Source of the DNA: Ectothiorhodospiraceae bacterium BW-2 | Lineage (GTDB): Bacteria; Pseudomonadota; Gammaproteobacteria; Thiohalomonadales; Thiohalomonadaceae | Direction: 5' to 3' | NCBI GenBank assembly: GCA_008375315.1 | Contig: CP032507.1 | Location: forward strand, 1,054,001 to 1,118,000 | Length of the DNA stretch: 64,000 nt | In this document: positions 42,457-53,442 of the stretch, piece after piece | Numbering within the stretch: the first letter of the stretch is position 1 | Layout of the letters: the number at the start of each line of letters is the position of its first letter | Translations under genes and position numbers: made by a program | The notes under the pieces: model-generated | Database searches by the model: none | Seen by the model: the letters and a program-made list of their open reading frames with translations, nothing else | Told to the model about the DNA's origin: nothing

Positions 42457-44062
42457 GTAGTTGGCTCTGCAACGGTACGCCAAAGCGATGCAGTAGGGGT
42501 GCCCAGTCACTAAAACCGCCTAGCTGTAGTAGCAGCGCCGGATTCGACTCTAGCGCCTCGCTACGAAGTGGTAGCTGTAGCAGCGCTTGTTGCCATGTTG
42601 TCACATCGATCTCCCCCCCACTCAGCGCCTGCCCCACCCAGCTCTGCCACTCACACAGAGCGAGCAGAGCCGGTCGCTGCCGACAGAGACAGAGCGAGCC
42701 CTGCTGTTGTAGCTCAAACCCCAGTGGCACCAATCGCTGTAATGTCTCTTGCGCCAGCGCCCGTTGTAACTGAAATCGTGGCGGAAAGTGCTGTAGCTGC
42801 GGCTGCCACATTGAGGCTAACGCTGACTGAGCCAGACGCAGTGACAGTGTATCGAGTAGATACTCCGCGCTCTGCCACCGTACCACGACAAATCGCTGCT
42901 GCACCACCATCAGCTTGAGGGAGTCGGCTGCCGTTCGGGGAATCAGCGGGGGAGAGAAGAGAGGGGGAGAGGCCTCATTAACAGCGACTGTTGTGCTAGC
43001 CACATCCACCGCCGCCGACTTCTCAAACGAGCGAGTGAGGGGTCTGTTAGAGGGGGGGATCGCCTCCCTCCCCTGCTGCAGGGCACTACGAAGCGCCGCT
43101 GCAATAAAATCGTGTACCATCCGACTCTGCTGAAAACGCACCTCGGCCTTGGTCGGATGAACATTGATATCGACTTCAGAGACCGGTAGCTCTAGCCGTA
43201 ACACATAGGAGGGGGTTGCTCCCTCAACTCCAGCGAGTAGAAACGCCTGTCGTATCGCATGGGTCATCACTCGGTCGCGTATGGTGCGCCCATTCAGAAA
43301 AAGATAGTGATAGCTCGCCCCACTCTGCTGCCCCCCCTCAGCGACCCAACCATCTAGCACCATTCGGCCAACGCGATAACAGATCTGTAGCGACTGCTGC
43401 AAGAAGGGGCGTCCTATTAGCTGCTCTAGTCGTGGCAGCAGGTTATCCTCCTCGACCGCCTTAAGAGCCCAGAGTAGCTTGCCTTGGTGGATCAGGCTCA
43501 TATTGACCCGGGGGTGGGAGAGCGCTAGGCGGCGCAAAGTATCTTCGCACTGCAATAGCTCTGTCCGCTCGCTACGCAAAAAGCGCTTGCGTGCCGGAGT
43601 ATTATAGAATAGCTCCCTAACCACCACTTCAGTACCTAAAGGGAGCATCACCGGCTTCACGACTGAACCTTTTAGGTTATCTACCTTTAGCCCCATCTCA
43701 GCCTCAAGACGGCGACTCATGAGCTCCACTCTAGCCACAGCGGCAATACTGGCCAACGCCTCACCACGAAAACCGAGTGATTGAATCGCAAACAGCTCAT
43801 CAATAGAGCTCAATTTACTAGTCGCATGGATCTGCAGTGCCAGCGCCATATCGTCAGGATGGATACCGACACCATCATCGCGAACCCGAATCAGACGAGT
43901 CCCCCCCCCCTCCAGCTCAACCGAGAGGGTACGGCACTCGGCATCAAGACTATTTTCGACCAGCTCCTTCACTACTGAGGCGGGCCGCTCGACTACCTCT
44001 CCGGCAGCAATTTGGTTAGCTAACAGAGGGGGGAGGAGCTGAATCCGTCGCTCACACGACAT
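42428..44062 (-). CDS. mutL: DNA mismatch repair protein MutL
   Basis: 544 residues. The GHKL ATPase N-terminus has IAAGEVVERPASVVKELVENSLDA, DDGVGI, and GFRGEALASI, with the FYNTPARKRFL transducer segment. The C-terminal dimerisation domain is short, and I see no DQHAxxE endonuclease motif, as in E. coli-type MutL. It links MutS mismatch recognition to MutH-type nicking. Directly downstream of amiC (10-base gap), matching the conserved amiB-mutL order. It is shorter than E. coli MutL (615) mainly in the linker. Confidence 0.93.
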   Translation of the reverse strand: MSCERRIQLLPPLLANQIAAGEVVERPASVVKELVENSLDAECRTLSVELEGGGTRLIRVRDDGVGIHPDDMALALQIHATSKLSSIDELFAIQSLGFRGEALASIAAVARVELMSRRLEAEMGLKVDNLKGSVVKPVMLPLGTEVVVRELFYNTPARKRFLRSERTELLQCEDTLRRLALSHPRVNMSLIHQGKLLWALKAVEEDNLLPRLEQLIGRPFLQQSLQICYRVGRMVLDGWVAEGGQQSGASYHYLFLNGRTIRDRVMTHAIRQAFLLAGVEGATPSYVLRLELPVSEVDINVHPTKAEVRFQQSRMVHDFIAAALRSALQQGREAIPPSNRPLTRSFEKSAAVDVASTTVAVNEASPPLFSPPLIPRTAADSLKLMVVQQRFVVVRWQSAEYLLDTLSLRLAQSALASMWQPQLQHFPPRFQLQRALAQETLQRLVPLGFELQQQGSLCLCRQRPALLALCEWQSWVGQALSGGEIDVTTWQQALLQLPLRSEALESNPALLLQLGGFSDWAPLLHRFGVPLQSQLLTAVLDGGR

Positions 44063-44072
44063 ATCGAACCGA

Positions 44073-45380
44073 TTAACTCTCTGGAATCGCTAATAGCTGC
44101 CCTTCCCGAATCACATTAGTGCGAATATTATTGTGCTCTTTAAGCGATTTAAGACTTACCCGATAGAGCTGGGCAATTTCTGACAAGGTCTCGCCTCGAC
44201 TGATACGATGTTCACGCTTAGCGGCGATTCGAGTGCCATGAGGGGGATTTTCATAGAAATAGCTACGAACGCCGTTTAAAATCGCCGCAGCAAAACGGTG
44301 TTGATACTCGCTACTACGAAGCTGCTGCGCCTCTGCCGGATTGGAGATAAACGCCGTCTCTACTAACAAAGAGGGCATATCAGGAGAGCGCAACACTCGA
44401 AAATTGGCCTGCTCAACCCGCTTTTTATGGAGCCGATTCACCGAACCTATCTGTTTTAGTACCTGCTGTGCCACCTGATTGCTAAACTCAATTGAGGCAG
44501 TCTGGGTCAGATCGAGCAGCACCGAGGCCAACATATCGTCTGTATCCTCCAGCTTGACACCGCCTATTAGATCTGAGGCATTCTCCTTCTGAGCTAATAG
44601 CCGCGCATGCTCACTTGTCGCACCGCGCTGCGACAGAGTATAGACCGAAGAGCCATAGGCACGAGCGTCAGCAAAGGCATCGGCATGGATGGAGATAAAC
44701 AGATCAGCCTTCTGTTTACGGGCGATTTGGGGTCGTTTAGTTAACGGAATAAAGTAGTCGCCATCACGAATCAAAAAACCGCGCATCCCACTCTCTTTAT
44801 CGATAAGCGCTTTAAGTTTACGGGCAATCGAAAGGACGACATCCTTCTCTCTCAATTTGCCATCTTGGCTAATAGCACCAGGATCCTCCCCCCCGTGGCC
44901 AGCATCAATAGCAACCACGACATCGCGCATCCCCTGTTGATAGTGATCAGCCCGCTTAATCGACGCCGACTCCCCTTTCACTACCGAACTACGCTTATCT
45001 AGCTCTACCACTAGCCGATGACCGTACTCACCATGCGGTTGTAGCAGATAACTAGCAGGATCGGTTGCATGATCAAGATCGAGCACAATACGAAAGTCGG
45101 TACCATGGCGCACCGCACCACGAATTTTGCTAATGGCAGCGACCTGCTGCCGATTCACCGTTTCAAAATCGATACGGCTTTTGACATTAAAAAAATCGAT
45201 GACTACCCGATCAGGCCGACTTAAGGTAAAGACTTGGTGTTTTACCTCAGCCGAAAGATCGAACACCAGCCGAGTTGAGTCGGGTGAGGGCCAAAGGCGA
45301 ATATCATTCAGCGTTTGCCCCTGCAAGACTCCCCAACCGCATAGTAAAATCATCCACAAACAGAGGAGACGGCAATTCAT
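44073..45380 (-). CDS. amiC: N-acetylmuramoyl-L-alanine amidase (AmiC/AmiB type) with AMIN and LysM domains
   Basis: 435 residues. Signal peptide (MNCRLLCLWMILLCGWGVLQG), an AMIN septal-targeting domain (LNDIRLWPSPDSTRLVFDLS), an Amidase_3 zinc domain with AIDAGHGGEDPG, LREKDVVL, SIHADAF and VETAFISN as metal and catalytic residues, and a C-terminal LysM repeat (HRISRGETLSEIAQLYRVSLKSLKEHN). It cleaves peptide stems from septal peptidoglycan in cell separation. The start at 45380 gives the signal peptide; an upstream ATG 27 codons earlier would add a non-hydrophobic extension. amiC then mutL as in relatives. Confidence 0.92.
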   Translation of the reverse strand: MNCRLLCLWMILLCGWGVLQGQTLNDIRLWPSPDSTRLVFDLSAEVKHQVFTLSRPDRVVIDFFNVKSRIDFETVNRQQVAAISKIRGAVRHGTDFRIVLDLDHATDPASYLLQPHGEYGHRLVVELDKRSSVVKGESASIKRADHYQQGMRDVVVAIDAGHGGEDPGAISQDGKLREKDVVLSIARKLKALIDKESGMRGFLIRDGDYFIPLTKRPQIARKQKADLFISIHADAFADARAYGSSVYTLSQRGATSEHARLLAQKENASDLIGGVKLEDTDDMLASVLLDLTQTASIEFSNQVAQQVLKQIGSVNRLHKKRVEQANFRVLRSPDMPSLLVETAFISNPAEAQQLRSSEYQHRFAAAILNGVRSYFYENPPHGTRIAAKREHRISRGETLSEIAQLYRVSLKSLKEHNNIRTNVIREGQLLAIPES

Positions 45381-45548
45381 GGCACCACTTAATTGAAAAT
45401 TCAGGTCAAAACGATAGAGCACTGACAACACTAATCGACTCAAGCCCGATCTGTCAAGCACAATTTAAAATTTATTTTTAATTTGCCATCAATGCGTTAG
45501 TAATTAAAGTTAACCCATATTCTTAAATACTCTTTGGTAAAGGGCATA

Positions 45549-45575
45549 AAAAAACCGGCGCGACGCCGGTTTTTT
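45549..45575 (-). terminator. Terminator at the end of the ribosomal cluster
   Basis: AAAAAACCGGCG-CGA-CGCCGGTTTTTT, a perfect stem with a T6 tail on both strands. Located 25 bases after rplQ; it ends the long minus-strand operon. Confidence 0.93.
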
Positions 45576-45600
45576 AGAGGTCTCGTAGCCAATGCCAGAG

Positions 45601-45996
45601 TTATGATAAGGCAGGGAGCGGCTCCGATGCCTCATCGACGACTCTATCCACCAACTCAACATAGGCCATCGGTGCTTTGTCGCCCTGACGGTAACCACAC
45701 TTTAAAATACGCAAATAGCCACCCGGACGGCCACTATAACGAGGCCCTAGCGTATTGAACAGTTTAGTCACTGCCTCACGATCTCGCAGCCGACTAAACG
45801 CTAAACGGCGATTAGCCACACTATCCTCCTTCGCGAGGGTGATAAGCGGTTCGGCGACTCGGCGCAACTCTTTAGCCTTAGGCAGAGTTGTCCGAATTAA
45901 CTCATGATGAATAAGTGAGTTAGACATATTTTTAAACATAGCCTTACGACTACTGCTATTTCGGTTCAGCTTGCGTCCTGATTGACGGTGTCTCAT
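45601..45996 (-). CDS. rplQ: 50S ribosomal protein L17
   Basis: 131 residues beginning [24 protein letters not shown], the L17 signature. L17 sits near the peptide exit tunnel. Last gene of the alpha operon, 24 bases after rpoA. Length is close to the E. coli protein (127). Confidence 0.97.
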   Translation of the reverse strand: MRHRQSGRKLNRNSSSRKAMFKNMSNSLIHHELIRTTLPKAKELRRVAEPLITLAKEDSVANRRLAFSRLRDREAVTKLFNTLGPRYSGRPGGYLRILKCGYRQGDKAPMAYVELVDRVVDEASEPLPALS

Positions 45997-46020
45997 GGTG
46001 ATAGTTCCTCAACTGATAAC

Positions 46021-47034
46021 TTAAGCGTTAGCGCTCATTTTTGCTTCAATCTCTGCGGCGATTTGAGCCGGTGGCCAATTTTCTAGTCGCACACCTAGCG
46101 AGAGACCTCGGGAAGCAAGCACATCTTTAATCTCTGTCAGCGACTTCTTACCTAGGTTAGGGGTCTTAAGGAGTTCGACCTCAGTACGCTGAATCAGATC
46201 GCCAATATAGTAGATATTCTCTGCCTTGAGGCAGTTTGCCGATCTAACCGTTAGCTCTAGATCATCGACAGGTCGAAGCAGAATCGGATCGATATTAGGC
46301 TCATCCTCCTGCTGAGGCATCTGCTCACGACTTTGAAGATCGACAAAGAGCGAGAGCTGATCTTGTAAAATCGTTGCCGACTGGCGAATCGCCTCCTCAG
46401 CATCAATCGTCCCGTTAGTCTCCACCTCAATAATCAACTTATCAAGATTTGTTCGCTGTTCAACCCGTGCGTTTTCAACGACATAGGCCACTCTAATAAC
46501 AGGTGAAAATGAAGCATCCAGACGCAAAACTCCGATCGTCGTATTGTCATCGTCAGCGATCGATAACTGCTTAGCAGGGCGATATCCTCGCCCCTTCTCC
46601 ACCTTAAGAATCATATTTAGCTCACGATCTTTGTTGATGTGGGCAATCACATGATTAGGATTCATAATCTCAACATCATCTGTCAACTGAATATCGGCTG
46701 CGGTAACAGTTGCAGGTCCTTTGATATTAAGGTTAAGTGTCTCTTCAAAACGATTATTCAGACGAATAGCCAACCCCTTCAGGTTAAGCAGAATATCGAC
46801 TGTATCCTCCTGCACACCATCAATAGCAGTATATTCGTGCAGCACACCATCAATCTGAACTTCAGTCACCGCACTGCCTAACATGGAGGAGAGCATAATG
46901 CGTCGCAGCGAGTTAGCCAAGGTATGGCCAAAACCGCGCTCTAGGGGTTCAAGAGTGACTTTCGCACAGTTATCGTTTAGTTTACTAACCCCGACGATAT
47001 TTGGCTTTAGTAGTTCATGGTCAAGAACTGTCAT
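46021..47034 (-). CDS. rpoA: RNA polymerase alpha subunit
   Basis: 337 residues. The N-terminal dimerisation domain ([24 protein letters not shown]) assembles the polymerase. The C-terminal domain ([21 protein letters not shown] and [19 protein letters not shown]) binds UP elements and activators. Lies between rpsD and rplQ in the standard alpha operon order. Confidence 0.98.
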   Translation of the reverse strand: MTVLDHELLKPNIVGVSKLNDNCAKVTLEPLERGFGHTLANSLRRIMLSSMLGSAVTEVQIDGVLHEYTAIDGVQEDTVDILLNLKGLAIRLNNRFEETLNLNIKGPATVTAADIQLTDDVEIMNPNHVIAHINKDRELNMILKVEKGRGYRPAKQLSIADDDNTTIGVLRLDASFSPVIRVAYVVENARVEQRTNLDKLIIEVETNGTIDAEEAIRQSATILQDQLSLFVDLQSREQMPQQEDEPNIDPILLRPVDDLELTVRSANCLKAENIYYIGDLIQRTEVELLKTPNLGKKSLTEIKDVLASRGLSLGVRLENWPPAQIAAEIEAKMSANA

Positions 47035-47070
47035 CTAAATAATATATCCCTGCGTTAATTTAAAATTGGT

Positions 47071-47697
47071 CTATTTGGAGTAGAGTTCGACCACCAGCTG
47101 TTCCTGAATGTCAGCCGGCAGATCACTGCGGTCAGGATAGGATTTAAACGAACCACTCAACTTCTTATCATCTAGCTCTAACCACTCAGGAAGCCCGCGC
47201 TGAGCCGCCATCTCAACAGCCGATTTTATTCGCAACTGCTCTTTAGCCTTTTCGCTAACAGCGATAACATCTCCCGGAGCGAGTTGATAGGAGGGGATAT
47301 TAACCTTTTTACCATTAACAGTCAGCGCATTATGGCGCACAATTTGTCGCGCTTCCGTGCGAGAGGCACCAAATCCAAGACGATAAGCGACACTATCGAG
47401 CCGCGCTTCAAGCAGCCGTAACAGATTTTCGCCAGTCGAACCCTTTCTACGATCCGCCTCTTTGTAGTAGAGCACAAACTGTTTCTCTAACACACCATAG
47501 GTACGGCGCAGCTTCTGCTTTTCACGCAACTGCCGAGCATAGTCGGAGAGGCGGGCACGACGCTGACCGTGCTGACCGGGGGGAAAGGGGCGACTCTCCA
47601 TCGCACATTTTCCAGTAAAACACTTCTCTCCCTTCAAAAAGAGCTTGCTTCCTTCACGACGGCACTGACGGCACTTTGAACCAATATATCTAGCCAC
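47071..47697 (-). CDS. rpsD: 30S ribosomal protein S4, zinc-binding form
   Basis: 208 residues. S4 nucleates 30S assembly and, in E. coli, represses the alpha operon. The N-terminus carries C9-x2-C12-x13-C26-x4-C31, a zinc-binding motif (C+ form) lacking in E. coli S4. An S4 RNA-binding domain follows ([31 protein letters not shown]). Confidence 0.97.
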   Translation of the reverse strand: MARYIGSKCRQCRREGSKLFLKGEKCFTGKCAMESRPFPPGQHGQRRARLSDYARQLREKQKLRRTYGVLEKQFVLYYKEADRRKGSTGENLLRLLEARLDSVAYRLGFGASRTEARQIVRHNALTVNGKKVNIPSYQLAPGDVIAVSEKAKEQLRIKSAVEMAAQRGLPEWLELDDKKLSGSFKSYPDRSDLPADIQEQLVVELYSK

Positions 47698-47713
47698 AAA
47701 CTTCTCCTCTCAA

Positions 47714-48103
47714 CTATACACGGCGTCTTTTTGGGGGACGGCAACCATTATGGGGGATCGGGGTTTTATCAGTAATTTGAGTAATTTTAAACCCCATGTT
47801 ATTTAAAGCCCGCACAGCCGACTCTCGGCCAGGCCCTGGACCTTTGACCCATACCTCAAGATTTTTCATTCCATAATCTTGGGCCACACTACCCGCCTTT
47901 TCGGCGGCTACCTGAGCCGCAAAGGGAGTGCTCTTGCGGGAACCACGAAAACCAGATCCACCGGCAGTTGCCCAGCAGAGCGCATTTCCTTGCCTATCAG
48001 AGATAGTGACTATCGTATTGTTGAACGAAGCGTGCACATGGGCAATCCCTTCGAGAACATTGCGCTTAATCTTCTTTTTTTGATTGCGTACATTTTTTGC
48101 CAT
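47714..48103 (-). CDS. rpsK: 30S ribosomal protein S11
   Basis: 129 residues. [38 protein letters not shown] and the C-terminal [11 protein letters not shown] identify S11, which lines the mRNA exit platform with S7 and S21. In the alpha operon between rpsM and rpsD. Confidence 0.97.
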   Translation of the reverse strand: MAKNVRNQKKKIKRNVLEGIAHVHASFNNTIVTISDRQGNALCWATAGGSGFRGSRKSTPFAAQVAAEKAGSVAQDYGMKNLEVWVKGPGPGRESAVRALNNMGFKITQITDKTPIPHNGCRPPKRRRV

Positions 48104-48129
48104 AATAAATTTCCTAAACCGCAGAGTAG

Positions 48130-48483
48130 TTACTTAATCGGACGACGCGGACCCTTGCGGGTACGGGCGTTAGTTCGGGTACGCTGTCCATTGAGTGGCA
48201 GACCACGACGATGGCGCATACCACGATAGCACCCCATATCCATCAACCGTTTGATATTCATGGAGACCTCCCGTCTCAGGTCACCCTCCACATCATATTT
48301 GGCAACCTCCGAACGAATCGCCTCTAACTGCTCTTCAGAGAGCTCCTTTATCTTAACTTCAGGTTGAATGCCAGCTGCCCGACAGATATCGCGTGCTCTT
48401 GTTGCACCAATTCCATAGACAGATCTTAACGCAATAACAGTATGTTTATTGACTGGTATATTGATGCCAGCGATGCGTGCCAT
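48130..48483 (-). CDS. rpsM: 30S ribosomal protein S13
   Basis: 117 residues. [21 protein letters not shown] start, [29 protein letters not shown] end. S13 is in the 30S head and contacts P-site tRNA. First gene of the alpha group, preceded by a promoter with a perfect -10. Confidence 0.97.
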   Translation of the reverse strand: MARIAGINIPVNKHTVIALRSVYGIGATRARDICRAAGIQPEVKIKELSEEQLEAIRSEVAKYDVEGDLRREVSMNIKRLMDMGCYRGMRHRRGLPLNGQRTRTNARTRKGPRRPIK

Positions 48484-48528
48484 TTCTACTCCACTACAAT
48501 TTCTTAGTCGGCCAAAAGTGAGCCGATA

Positions 48529-48557
48529 ATTATATTACAAATGCCTAAATGCTGCAA
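48529..48557 (-). promoter_or_regulatory. Putative alpha-operon promoter
   Basis: On the minus strand TTGCAG (48557-48552) and a perfect TATAAT (48534-48529) are 17 bases apart, ending 45 bases before rpsM. The -35 abuts the rpmJ stop codon. An internal promoter allows alpha-operon expression apart from spc. Confidence 0.55.
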
Positions 48558-48674
48558 TTAGCCTTGGCGCTGCTTGTGGCGAGCGTCGGATGAGCAAATT
48601 ACCCTAACAGAGCCGTGTCTGCGAATGACTTTACAGTTACGACAAATTTTTTTTACTGAAGCGCGTACTTTCAT
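48558..48674 (-). CDS. rpmJ: 50S ribosomal protein L36
   Basis: Short gene of 38 codons reading [27 protein letters not shown] and ending ARHKQRQG. C11, C14, C27 and H33 form the zinc site of the C+ type L36. Found between secY and rpsM, its conserved place at the end of the spc operon. Confidence 0.95.
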   Translation of the reverse strand: MKVRASVKKICRNCKVIRRHGSVRVICSSDARHKQRQG

Positions 48675-48704
48675 GATAGTTCTCCAAATTCGATAATAGT
48701 GTGT

Positions 48705-50051
48705 TTAAAGACCAGATCGACCATACCCTTGCAGGTTAGCCTTCTTCATCAACCCTTCGTATTGATGCGACATTAGGTGAGCTTGAATTTGTGCCATAAA
48801 GTCCATCACCACCACCACAATAATGAGCAGCGAAGTCCCTCCAAAATAGAATGGCACATTCCAAGAGAGGATTAGAAACTCGGGCAACAGACAGACCGCA
48901 GTAATATAGATAGCACCGGCAAGAGTTAACTTGCCCAAAATGGTATCGATATATCGAGCAGTCTGCTCCCCCGGTCGAATACCTGGGATCAGTGCCCCAG
49001 AACGCTTAAGGTTATCTGCGGTATCACGCGGGTTAAACATTAACGCGGTATAAAAGAAGCAGAAAAAGATAATAGCTAGCGCATAGAAGAGCACATAGAG
49101 TGGCTGTCCGGGTGATAGCGTTGCTGCAATATCTTGTAACCATCCCATCCCCTCAGCACTACCTAACCACCCGCCTAAGGTTGCCGGAAAGAGGATAATG
49201 CTAGAGGCAAAAATGGGTGGAATGACCCCAGCCATATTCACTTTTAGAGGCAGATGGCTAGTCTGGGCGGCAAACATCTTTCTACCCTGCTGTCGTTTTG
49301 CATAGTGAACTGTAATTCGTCGCTGACCGCGCTCCACAAAGACCACAAACGCAGTTACTAAAGCGGCCAAAGCAAACAGAATCAGCACCATAACGGCATT
49401 CATCTCACCGGTACGAGCCAGCTCTAATGTTCCACCAATAGCGGAAGGGAGGCCAGCGACAATTCCAGCAAAGATAATAATGGAGATACCATTACCGATA
49501 CCCCGCTCGGTCACCTGCTCACCTAGCCACATTAAAAACATCGTGCCGGTAACCAGAGTAATCACGGTAGTTATCCGAAAGCCAAGACCGGGGTCGATCA
49601 CCACTGGCAGATTTCCCGCCATTTGACTCTCCAGCATCACAGCCACACCAATCGCCTGAAATGTGGCCAAAAACAGCGTGGCATAACGCGTATATTGAGA
49701 AATTTTGCGCCGTCCAGCCGCCCCCTCTTTACTTATCTGTTCCAGTTTAGGCGAGACCTTGGTTAGCAACTGCATAATAATGGACGCAGAGATATAGGGC
49801 ATAATTCCCAAAGCCAACACCGAGAAGCGCTCTAGGGCACCACCGGAAAACATGTTGAACATATCGAGAATTGTCCCCTTCTGCTGCTCAAACAGAATAC
49901 CCAACGCAACAGGATCGATACCCGGCACAGGGATGTGGGTACCGATACGAAAAACTAGCAGTGCGCCAAGCACAAACAGCAACCGTTGCCGAAGTTCAGT
50001 CAACTTCCCCCCCGACAACATACCCGCCATTGCAGATGCAGAACCGGCCAT
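48705..50051 (-). CDS. secY: Protein translocase subunit SecY
   Basis: 448 residues with ten transmembrane helices; central channel of the SecYEG translocon. Visible: [13 protein letters not shown] after TM1, [21 protein letters not shown] plug region, [15 protein letters not shown] and the cytoplasmic [19 protein letters not shown] loop. Six bases after rplO, in the normal spc order. Confidence 0.97.
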   Translation of the reverse strand: MAGSASAMAGMLSGGKLTELRQRLLFVLGALLVFRIGTHIPVPGIDPVALGILFEQQKGTILDMFNMFSGGALERFSVLALGIMPYISASIIMQLLTKVSPKLEQISKEGAAGRRKISQYTRYATLFLATFQAIGVAVMLESQMAGNLPVVIDPGLGFRITTVITLVTGTMFLMWLGEQVTERGIGNGISIIIFAGIVAGLPSAIGGTLELARTGEMNAVMVLILFALAALVTAFVVFVERGQRRITVHYAKRQQGRKMFAAQTSHLPLKVNMAGVIPPIFASSIILFPATLGGWLGSAEGMGWLQDIAATLSPGQPLYVLFYALAIIFFCFFYTALMFNPRDTADNLKRSGALIPGIRPGEQTARYIDTILGKLTLAGAIYITAVCLLPEFLILSWNVPFYFGGTSLLIIVVVVMDFMAQIQAHLMSHQYEGLMKKANLQGYGRSGL

Positions 50052-50056
50052 ACGGC

Positions 50057-50494
50057 TTAAATCTCCTCGACGCTGCCGCCGGCAGCCTCAATAGCAGCTT
50101 TTGCCCCTTTCGTTACCGCAATCCCACGCACAGTAAGCAAACGGTCACACTCGCCTGAGAGGATAATTTTAGCCCGTTTAATCACTCCAGAGACTAGATT
50201 GGCCGATTTTAGGGCCTCCATATCGACCACATCCCCTTCGATTCGGTTCAGTTCGTGCAGTCTAATTTCCGCCGTCACCCGACCGATACGGGAGCTAAAA
50301 CCGACTTTAGGGAGACGGCGCTGCAGGGGCATCTGCCCCCCCTCAAATCCGACCTTATGAAAGCCACCAGAGCGAGAGTGTTGCCCCTTATGACCTCTGC
50401 CAGCAGTCTTACCTAAACCGGAACCGATACCACGGCCAACCCGTTTTTTGGCGCTTTTGCTGCCGTCAGCAGGTGAGAGTCTATTTAAGTACAT
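50057..50494 (-). CDS. rplO: 50S ribosomal protein L15
   Basis: 145 residues. [38 protein letters not shown] is the basic glycine-rich extension that threads into 23S rRNA. One base after rpmD. Confidence 0.97.
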   Translation of the reverse strand: MYLNRLSPADGSKSAKKRVGRGIGSGLGKTAGRGHKGQHSRSGGFHKVGFEGGQMPLQRRLPKVGFSSRIGRVTAEIRLHELNRIEGDVVDMEALKSANLVSGVIKRAKIILSGECDRLLTVRGIAVTKGAKAAIEAAGGSVEEI

Positions 50495-50495
50495 C

Positions 50496-50684
50496 TTAAT
50501 CCTCTACCACTTGAACCATGTAGGAAACTTTATCTATCATACCGCGATTTGCCGGCGTATCGATAACCTCGACCACCTGATGCATACGCCGCAACCCCAA
50601 CCCTGAGACACACGCCTTATGGTTAGGAAGCCGCCCGTGCACACTACGCACCAGTTTAATCTTGACCGTTTTTGTCTGACTCAT
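50496..50684 (-). CDS. rpmD: 50S ribosomal protein L30
   Basis: 62 residues, [40 protein letters not shown]. An ATG one codon upstream (50687) is also possible. Two to five bases from the rpsE stop, so translationally coupled. Confidence 0.95.
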   Translation of the reverse strand: MSQTKTVKIKLVRSVHGRLPNHKACVSGLGLRRMHQVVEVIDTPANRGMIDKVSYMVQVVED

Positions 50685-50689
50685 CACGC

Positions 50690-51199
50690 TTATCCTGTAA
50701 TCTCTTCCAAAGTCTTGCCGCGCTTTGCCGCCACCTCTTCAGGTGAGTTCATCTCTGACAACCCTTTAACCGTAGCTCGCACCACATTAATGGAGTTATT
50801 ACTACCGATAATTTTCGCCAAAATATTATGCACACCAACCACCTCAAGCACAGCACGCATCGCACCACCGGCAATGATTCCAGTACCTTCCGAGGCCGGC
50901 TGCATATAGACTTTAGCTGCTCCATGGCGAGCTGTAATCGGGTAGTGGATCGTACCGGTATCAGTCAAAGGGACAGAGAACATATTTTTTCGCGCACTCT
51001 CCATCGCCTTAGCTATCGCAACCGGTACCTCTTTTGATTTACCCGTCCCAAAACCGACCCGCCCTTTACCATCACCAACGACGGTCAGCGCAGAAAACCC
51101 GAACTGCCGACCACCTTTAACCACTTTAGCGACTCGGTTGACGCCAATTAACTTCTCAATATAGCCGTCAGTTGCTTCTGGAGTCTCATTTGTTGACAT
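50690..51199 (-). CDS. rpsE: 30S ribosomal protein S5
   Basis: 169 residues. The double-stranded RNA-binding N-terminal domain ([30 protein letters not shown]) and GKAKEV-like [23 protein letters not shown] identify S5, which takes part in decoding fidelity and mRNA helicase action at the entry site. Confidence 0.97.
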   Translation of the reverse strand: MSTNETPEATDGYIEKLIGVNRVAKVVKGGRQFGFSALTVVGDGKGRVGFGTGKSKEVPVAIAKAMESARKNMFSVPLTDTGTIHYPITARHGAAKVYMQPASEGTGIIAGGAMRAVLEVVGVHNILAKIIGSNNSINVVRATVKGLSEMNSPEEVAAKRGKTLEEITG

Positions 51200-51217
51200 A
51201 TCACTTACCCTTAACCG

Positions 51218-51574
51218 TTAAAATTCCAGTCCATGCTCTCTAGCTGCATCAGCCAACGCCTTTACCCGCCCGTGGTATTGAAATCCAGAGCGATCAAAAG
51301 CGACTCGACTGATACCCGCCGCTCTAGCTCTCTCTGCAATCGCCTTGCCCACTAACTTCGCAGCTTCAATATTACCCGTCTTATCGCAACTTGATTTTAC
51401 CTCACCCATCACTGTAGAGGCCGCAGCCATGACCTGATCGCCATTAGCAGAGGTCACTTGAGCATAGATATGGCGCGGAGTACGGTTGACAGATAACCGA
51501 TGGATGCCCTGTTTACGAATCTTTGCCCGCCCTTTAGTTGCGCGGCGAACTCTAGCCTGTTTCTTGTCATTCAT
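51218..51574 (-). CDS. rplR: 50S ribosomal protein L18
   Basis: 118 residues: [31 protein letters not shown], and the [11 protein letters not shown]-type segment [32 protein letters not shown] at the C-terminus. Binds 5S rRNA with L5 and L25. Confidence 0.97.
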   Translation of the reverse strand: MNDKKQARVRRATKGRAKIRKQGIHRLSVNRTPRHIYAQVTSANGDQVMAAASTVMGEVKSSCDKTGNIEAAKLVGKAIAERARAAGISRVAFDRSGFQYHGRVKALADAAREHGLEF

Positions 51575-51583
51575 CTGCTTACC

Positions 51584-52114
51584 CTACTTCTTTTTCGCTT
51601 CTTTACGAATAATATGCTCACCAGAATAACGAATACCCTTACCTTTATAGGGTTCGGGTGGCCGATATGAGCGAATATTAGCGGCAACCTGACCTACCTG
51701 CTGTTTATCGATCCCCTTAATCACGACTTCAGTCTGCGAAGGGGTCTCGATCGATATTCCAGCAGGCACGGCAAATTCGACTGGGTGAGAGAACCCGAGC
51801 GCGAGATTGAGCGTGGTACCGGCAGATTGGGCGCGATAGCCTACTCCGATAAGCTCTAGCTTCTTCTCAAAGCCGCTAGTCACCCCTTGAATCATATTGG
51901 TCAATAGCGATCGCATGGTACCGACCATAGCGATAGCATCATTAGCACCTTCGGCCGGCGCAAAGTGGACTTCGCTCTCAGCGATGTGGGTCGCAACGGT
52001 GGCATGAATGGCTTGATTCAACTCACCTTTACTCCCTTTAACGCTTAGGACGCTGTTCTCAATTGAAATAGTTACTCCGGCCGGAATGGCGACCGGCTTC
52101 ATAGCTCGCGACAT
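51584..52114 (-). CDS. rplF: 50S ribosomal protein L6
   Basis: 176 residues with two L6 repeats. The C-terminal signature PEPYKGKGIRYSGEHIIRKEAKKK is intact. L6 lies near the GTPase-associated sarcin-ricin region of 23S rRNA. Confidence 0.97.
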   Translation of the reverse strand: MSRAMKPVAIPAGVTISIENSVLSVKGSKGELNQAIHATVATHIAESEVHFAPAEGANDAIAMVGTMRSLLTNMIQGVTSGFEKKLELIGVGYRAQSAGTTLNLALGFSHPVEFAVPAGISIETPSQTEVVIKGIDKQQVGQVAANIRSYRPPEPYKGKGIRYSGEHIIRKEAKKK

Positions 52115-52128
52115 TATGCTCTCCTCTG

Positions 52129-52524
52129 CTAATAGACGGTACAGATCACTTCGCCACCGTAACCACGGCTGCGGGCAGCGCGGTCTGTCATCAACCCTTG
52201 AGAGGTTGAAATCACCGCAATACCCAATCCGCCGCGTACGCTAGGGAGATCGTTTCTCGATTTATAGACCCGCCGACTCGGTTTGCTCACCCGGTGAATC
52301 TCTTCGATTACCGGCTTACCCTGATAGTAGCGCAAGGAGAGCTTTAGTGTCGGCTTACCATCGATATCCTGAACTGAAAAGTCATCAATATAGCCCTCAG
52401 ATTTGAGTAGATCTGCGACAGCCTTTTTCAGTTTAGATGCAGGCATTGCCACCTCCATCTTGCTTGCAGAGAGACCGTTTCGAATTCGGGTCAACATATC
52501 TGCAATGGGATCAGTCATGCTCAT
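52129..52524 (-). CDS. rpsH: 30S ribosomal protein S8
   Basis: 131 residues; [20 protein letters not shown] start and [38 protein letters not shown] end. S8 binds 16S rRNA helix 21 and, in E. coli, represses the spc operon by binding its mRNA at rplE. A GTG or an ATG two codons on could also be the start. Confidence 0.97.
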   Translation of the reverse strand: MSMTDPIADMLTRIRNGLSASKMEVAMPASKLKKAVADLLKSEGYIDDFSVQDIDGKPTLKLSLRYYQGKPVIEEIHRVSKPSRRVYKSRNDLPSVRGGLGIAVISTSQGLMTDRAARSRGYGGEVICTVY

Positions 52525-52568
52525 GCCGATTTAGTCCTTAAAATATAATAGTTTGATAAAAATAGAAT

Positions 52569-52874
52569 TTACCAGCTTGCCTTGCGCAAGCCAGGCACAT
52601 CGCCGCGCATCATCGCCTCGCGCAGCTTGTTGCGTGACAGGCCAAACTTTCTAAAATAGCCGTTTGGCCGACCGGTAACACCACAACGATTTCGTTGTCT
52701 CACTGGACTAGAGTCACGAGGCAGCTTTTGCAGCGTAATTTGCAAAGCCTCCCGCTCCTCAAAAGAGAGCTCAGTTGAGCTTAGCTGCTCTTTAATAGCG
52801 TGACGCCTAGCCGCATACTTAGCTACCAATTTAGTGCGTTTCAATTCACGCTGAATCATAGAGAGTTTTGCCAT
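52569..52874 (-). CDS. rpsN: 30S ribosomal protein S14, long non-zinc form
   Basis: 101 residues, [24 protein letters not shown] start and [41 protein letters not shown] end. The long form with no CxxC pairs, as in E. coli, so zinc-independent, unlike the S4 and L36 of this operon. Confidence 0.97.
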   Translation of the reverse strand: MAKLSMIQRELKRTKLVAKYAARRHAIKEQLSSTELSFEEREALQITLQKLPRDSSPVRQRNRCGVTGRPNGYFRKFGLSRNKLREAMMRGDVPGLRKASW

Positions 52875-52880
52875 GATCGT

Positions 52881-53420
52881 CTATCCTCGCATTGGAAAGT
52901 TAAAGGCACGCAGCAGAGCACGACCCTCTTCATCATTTTTTGCAGTAGTCGTAATGGTAATATCGAGACCACGCAACTTGTCGATCTTGTCATAGTCAAT
53001 CTCGGGGAAGATAATCTGCTCCTTGACGCCCATGCTGTAGTTACCGCGACCATCAAACGATTTCGGGCTAAGACCACGAAAATCACGAATTCTCGGAATA
53101 GCAATTGAGATCAAGCGGTCTAGAAACTCATACATCCGCTCACGACGCATGGTGACTTTACACCCAATCGGCCACCCTTCACGGATTTTAAAACCGGCAA
53201 CCGACTTACGCGCGTTGGTAACAATCGGCTTCTGCCCCGATATTTTAGTCATATCTTCAACCGCATGAGTAATGACTTTTTTATCCGCAGCAGCCTCACC
53301 AACGCCCATGTTTAGGGTAATCTTGGTAATTCTAGGAATAGACATCACATTGTCAATTCCCAACTCCTGCTTTAGCTTTGGAATCACACTCTCTTTATAG
53401 AACTCTTCTAGTCTTGTCAC
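52881..53420 (-). CDS. rplE: 50S ribosomal protein L5
   Basis: 179 residues: [42 protein letters not shown] and [19 protein letters not shown]. Contacts 5S rRNA and P-site tRNA in the central protuberance. Six bases before rpsN. Confidence 0.97.
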   Translation of the reverse strand: MTRLEEFYKESVIPKLKQELGIDNVMSIPRITKITLNMGVGEAAADKKVITHAVEDMTKISGQKPIVTNARKSVAGFKIREGWPIGCKVTMRRERMYEFLDRLISIAIPRIRDFRGLSPKSFDGRGNYSMGVKEQIIFPEIDYDKIDKLRGLDITITTTAKNDEEGRALLRAFNFPMRG

Positions 53421-53442
53421 AACAACACCCTAAATTTATGGT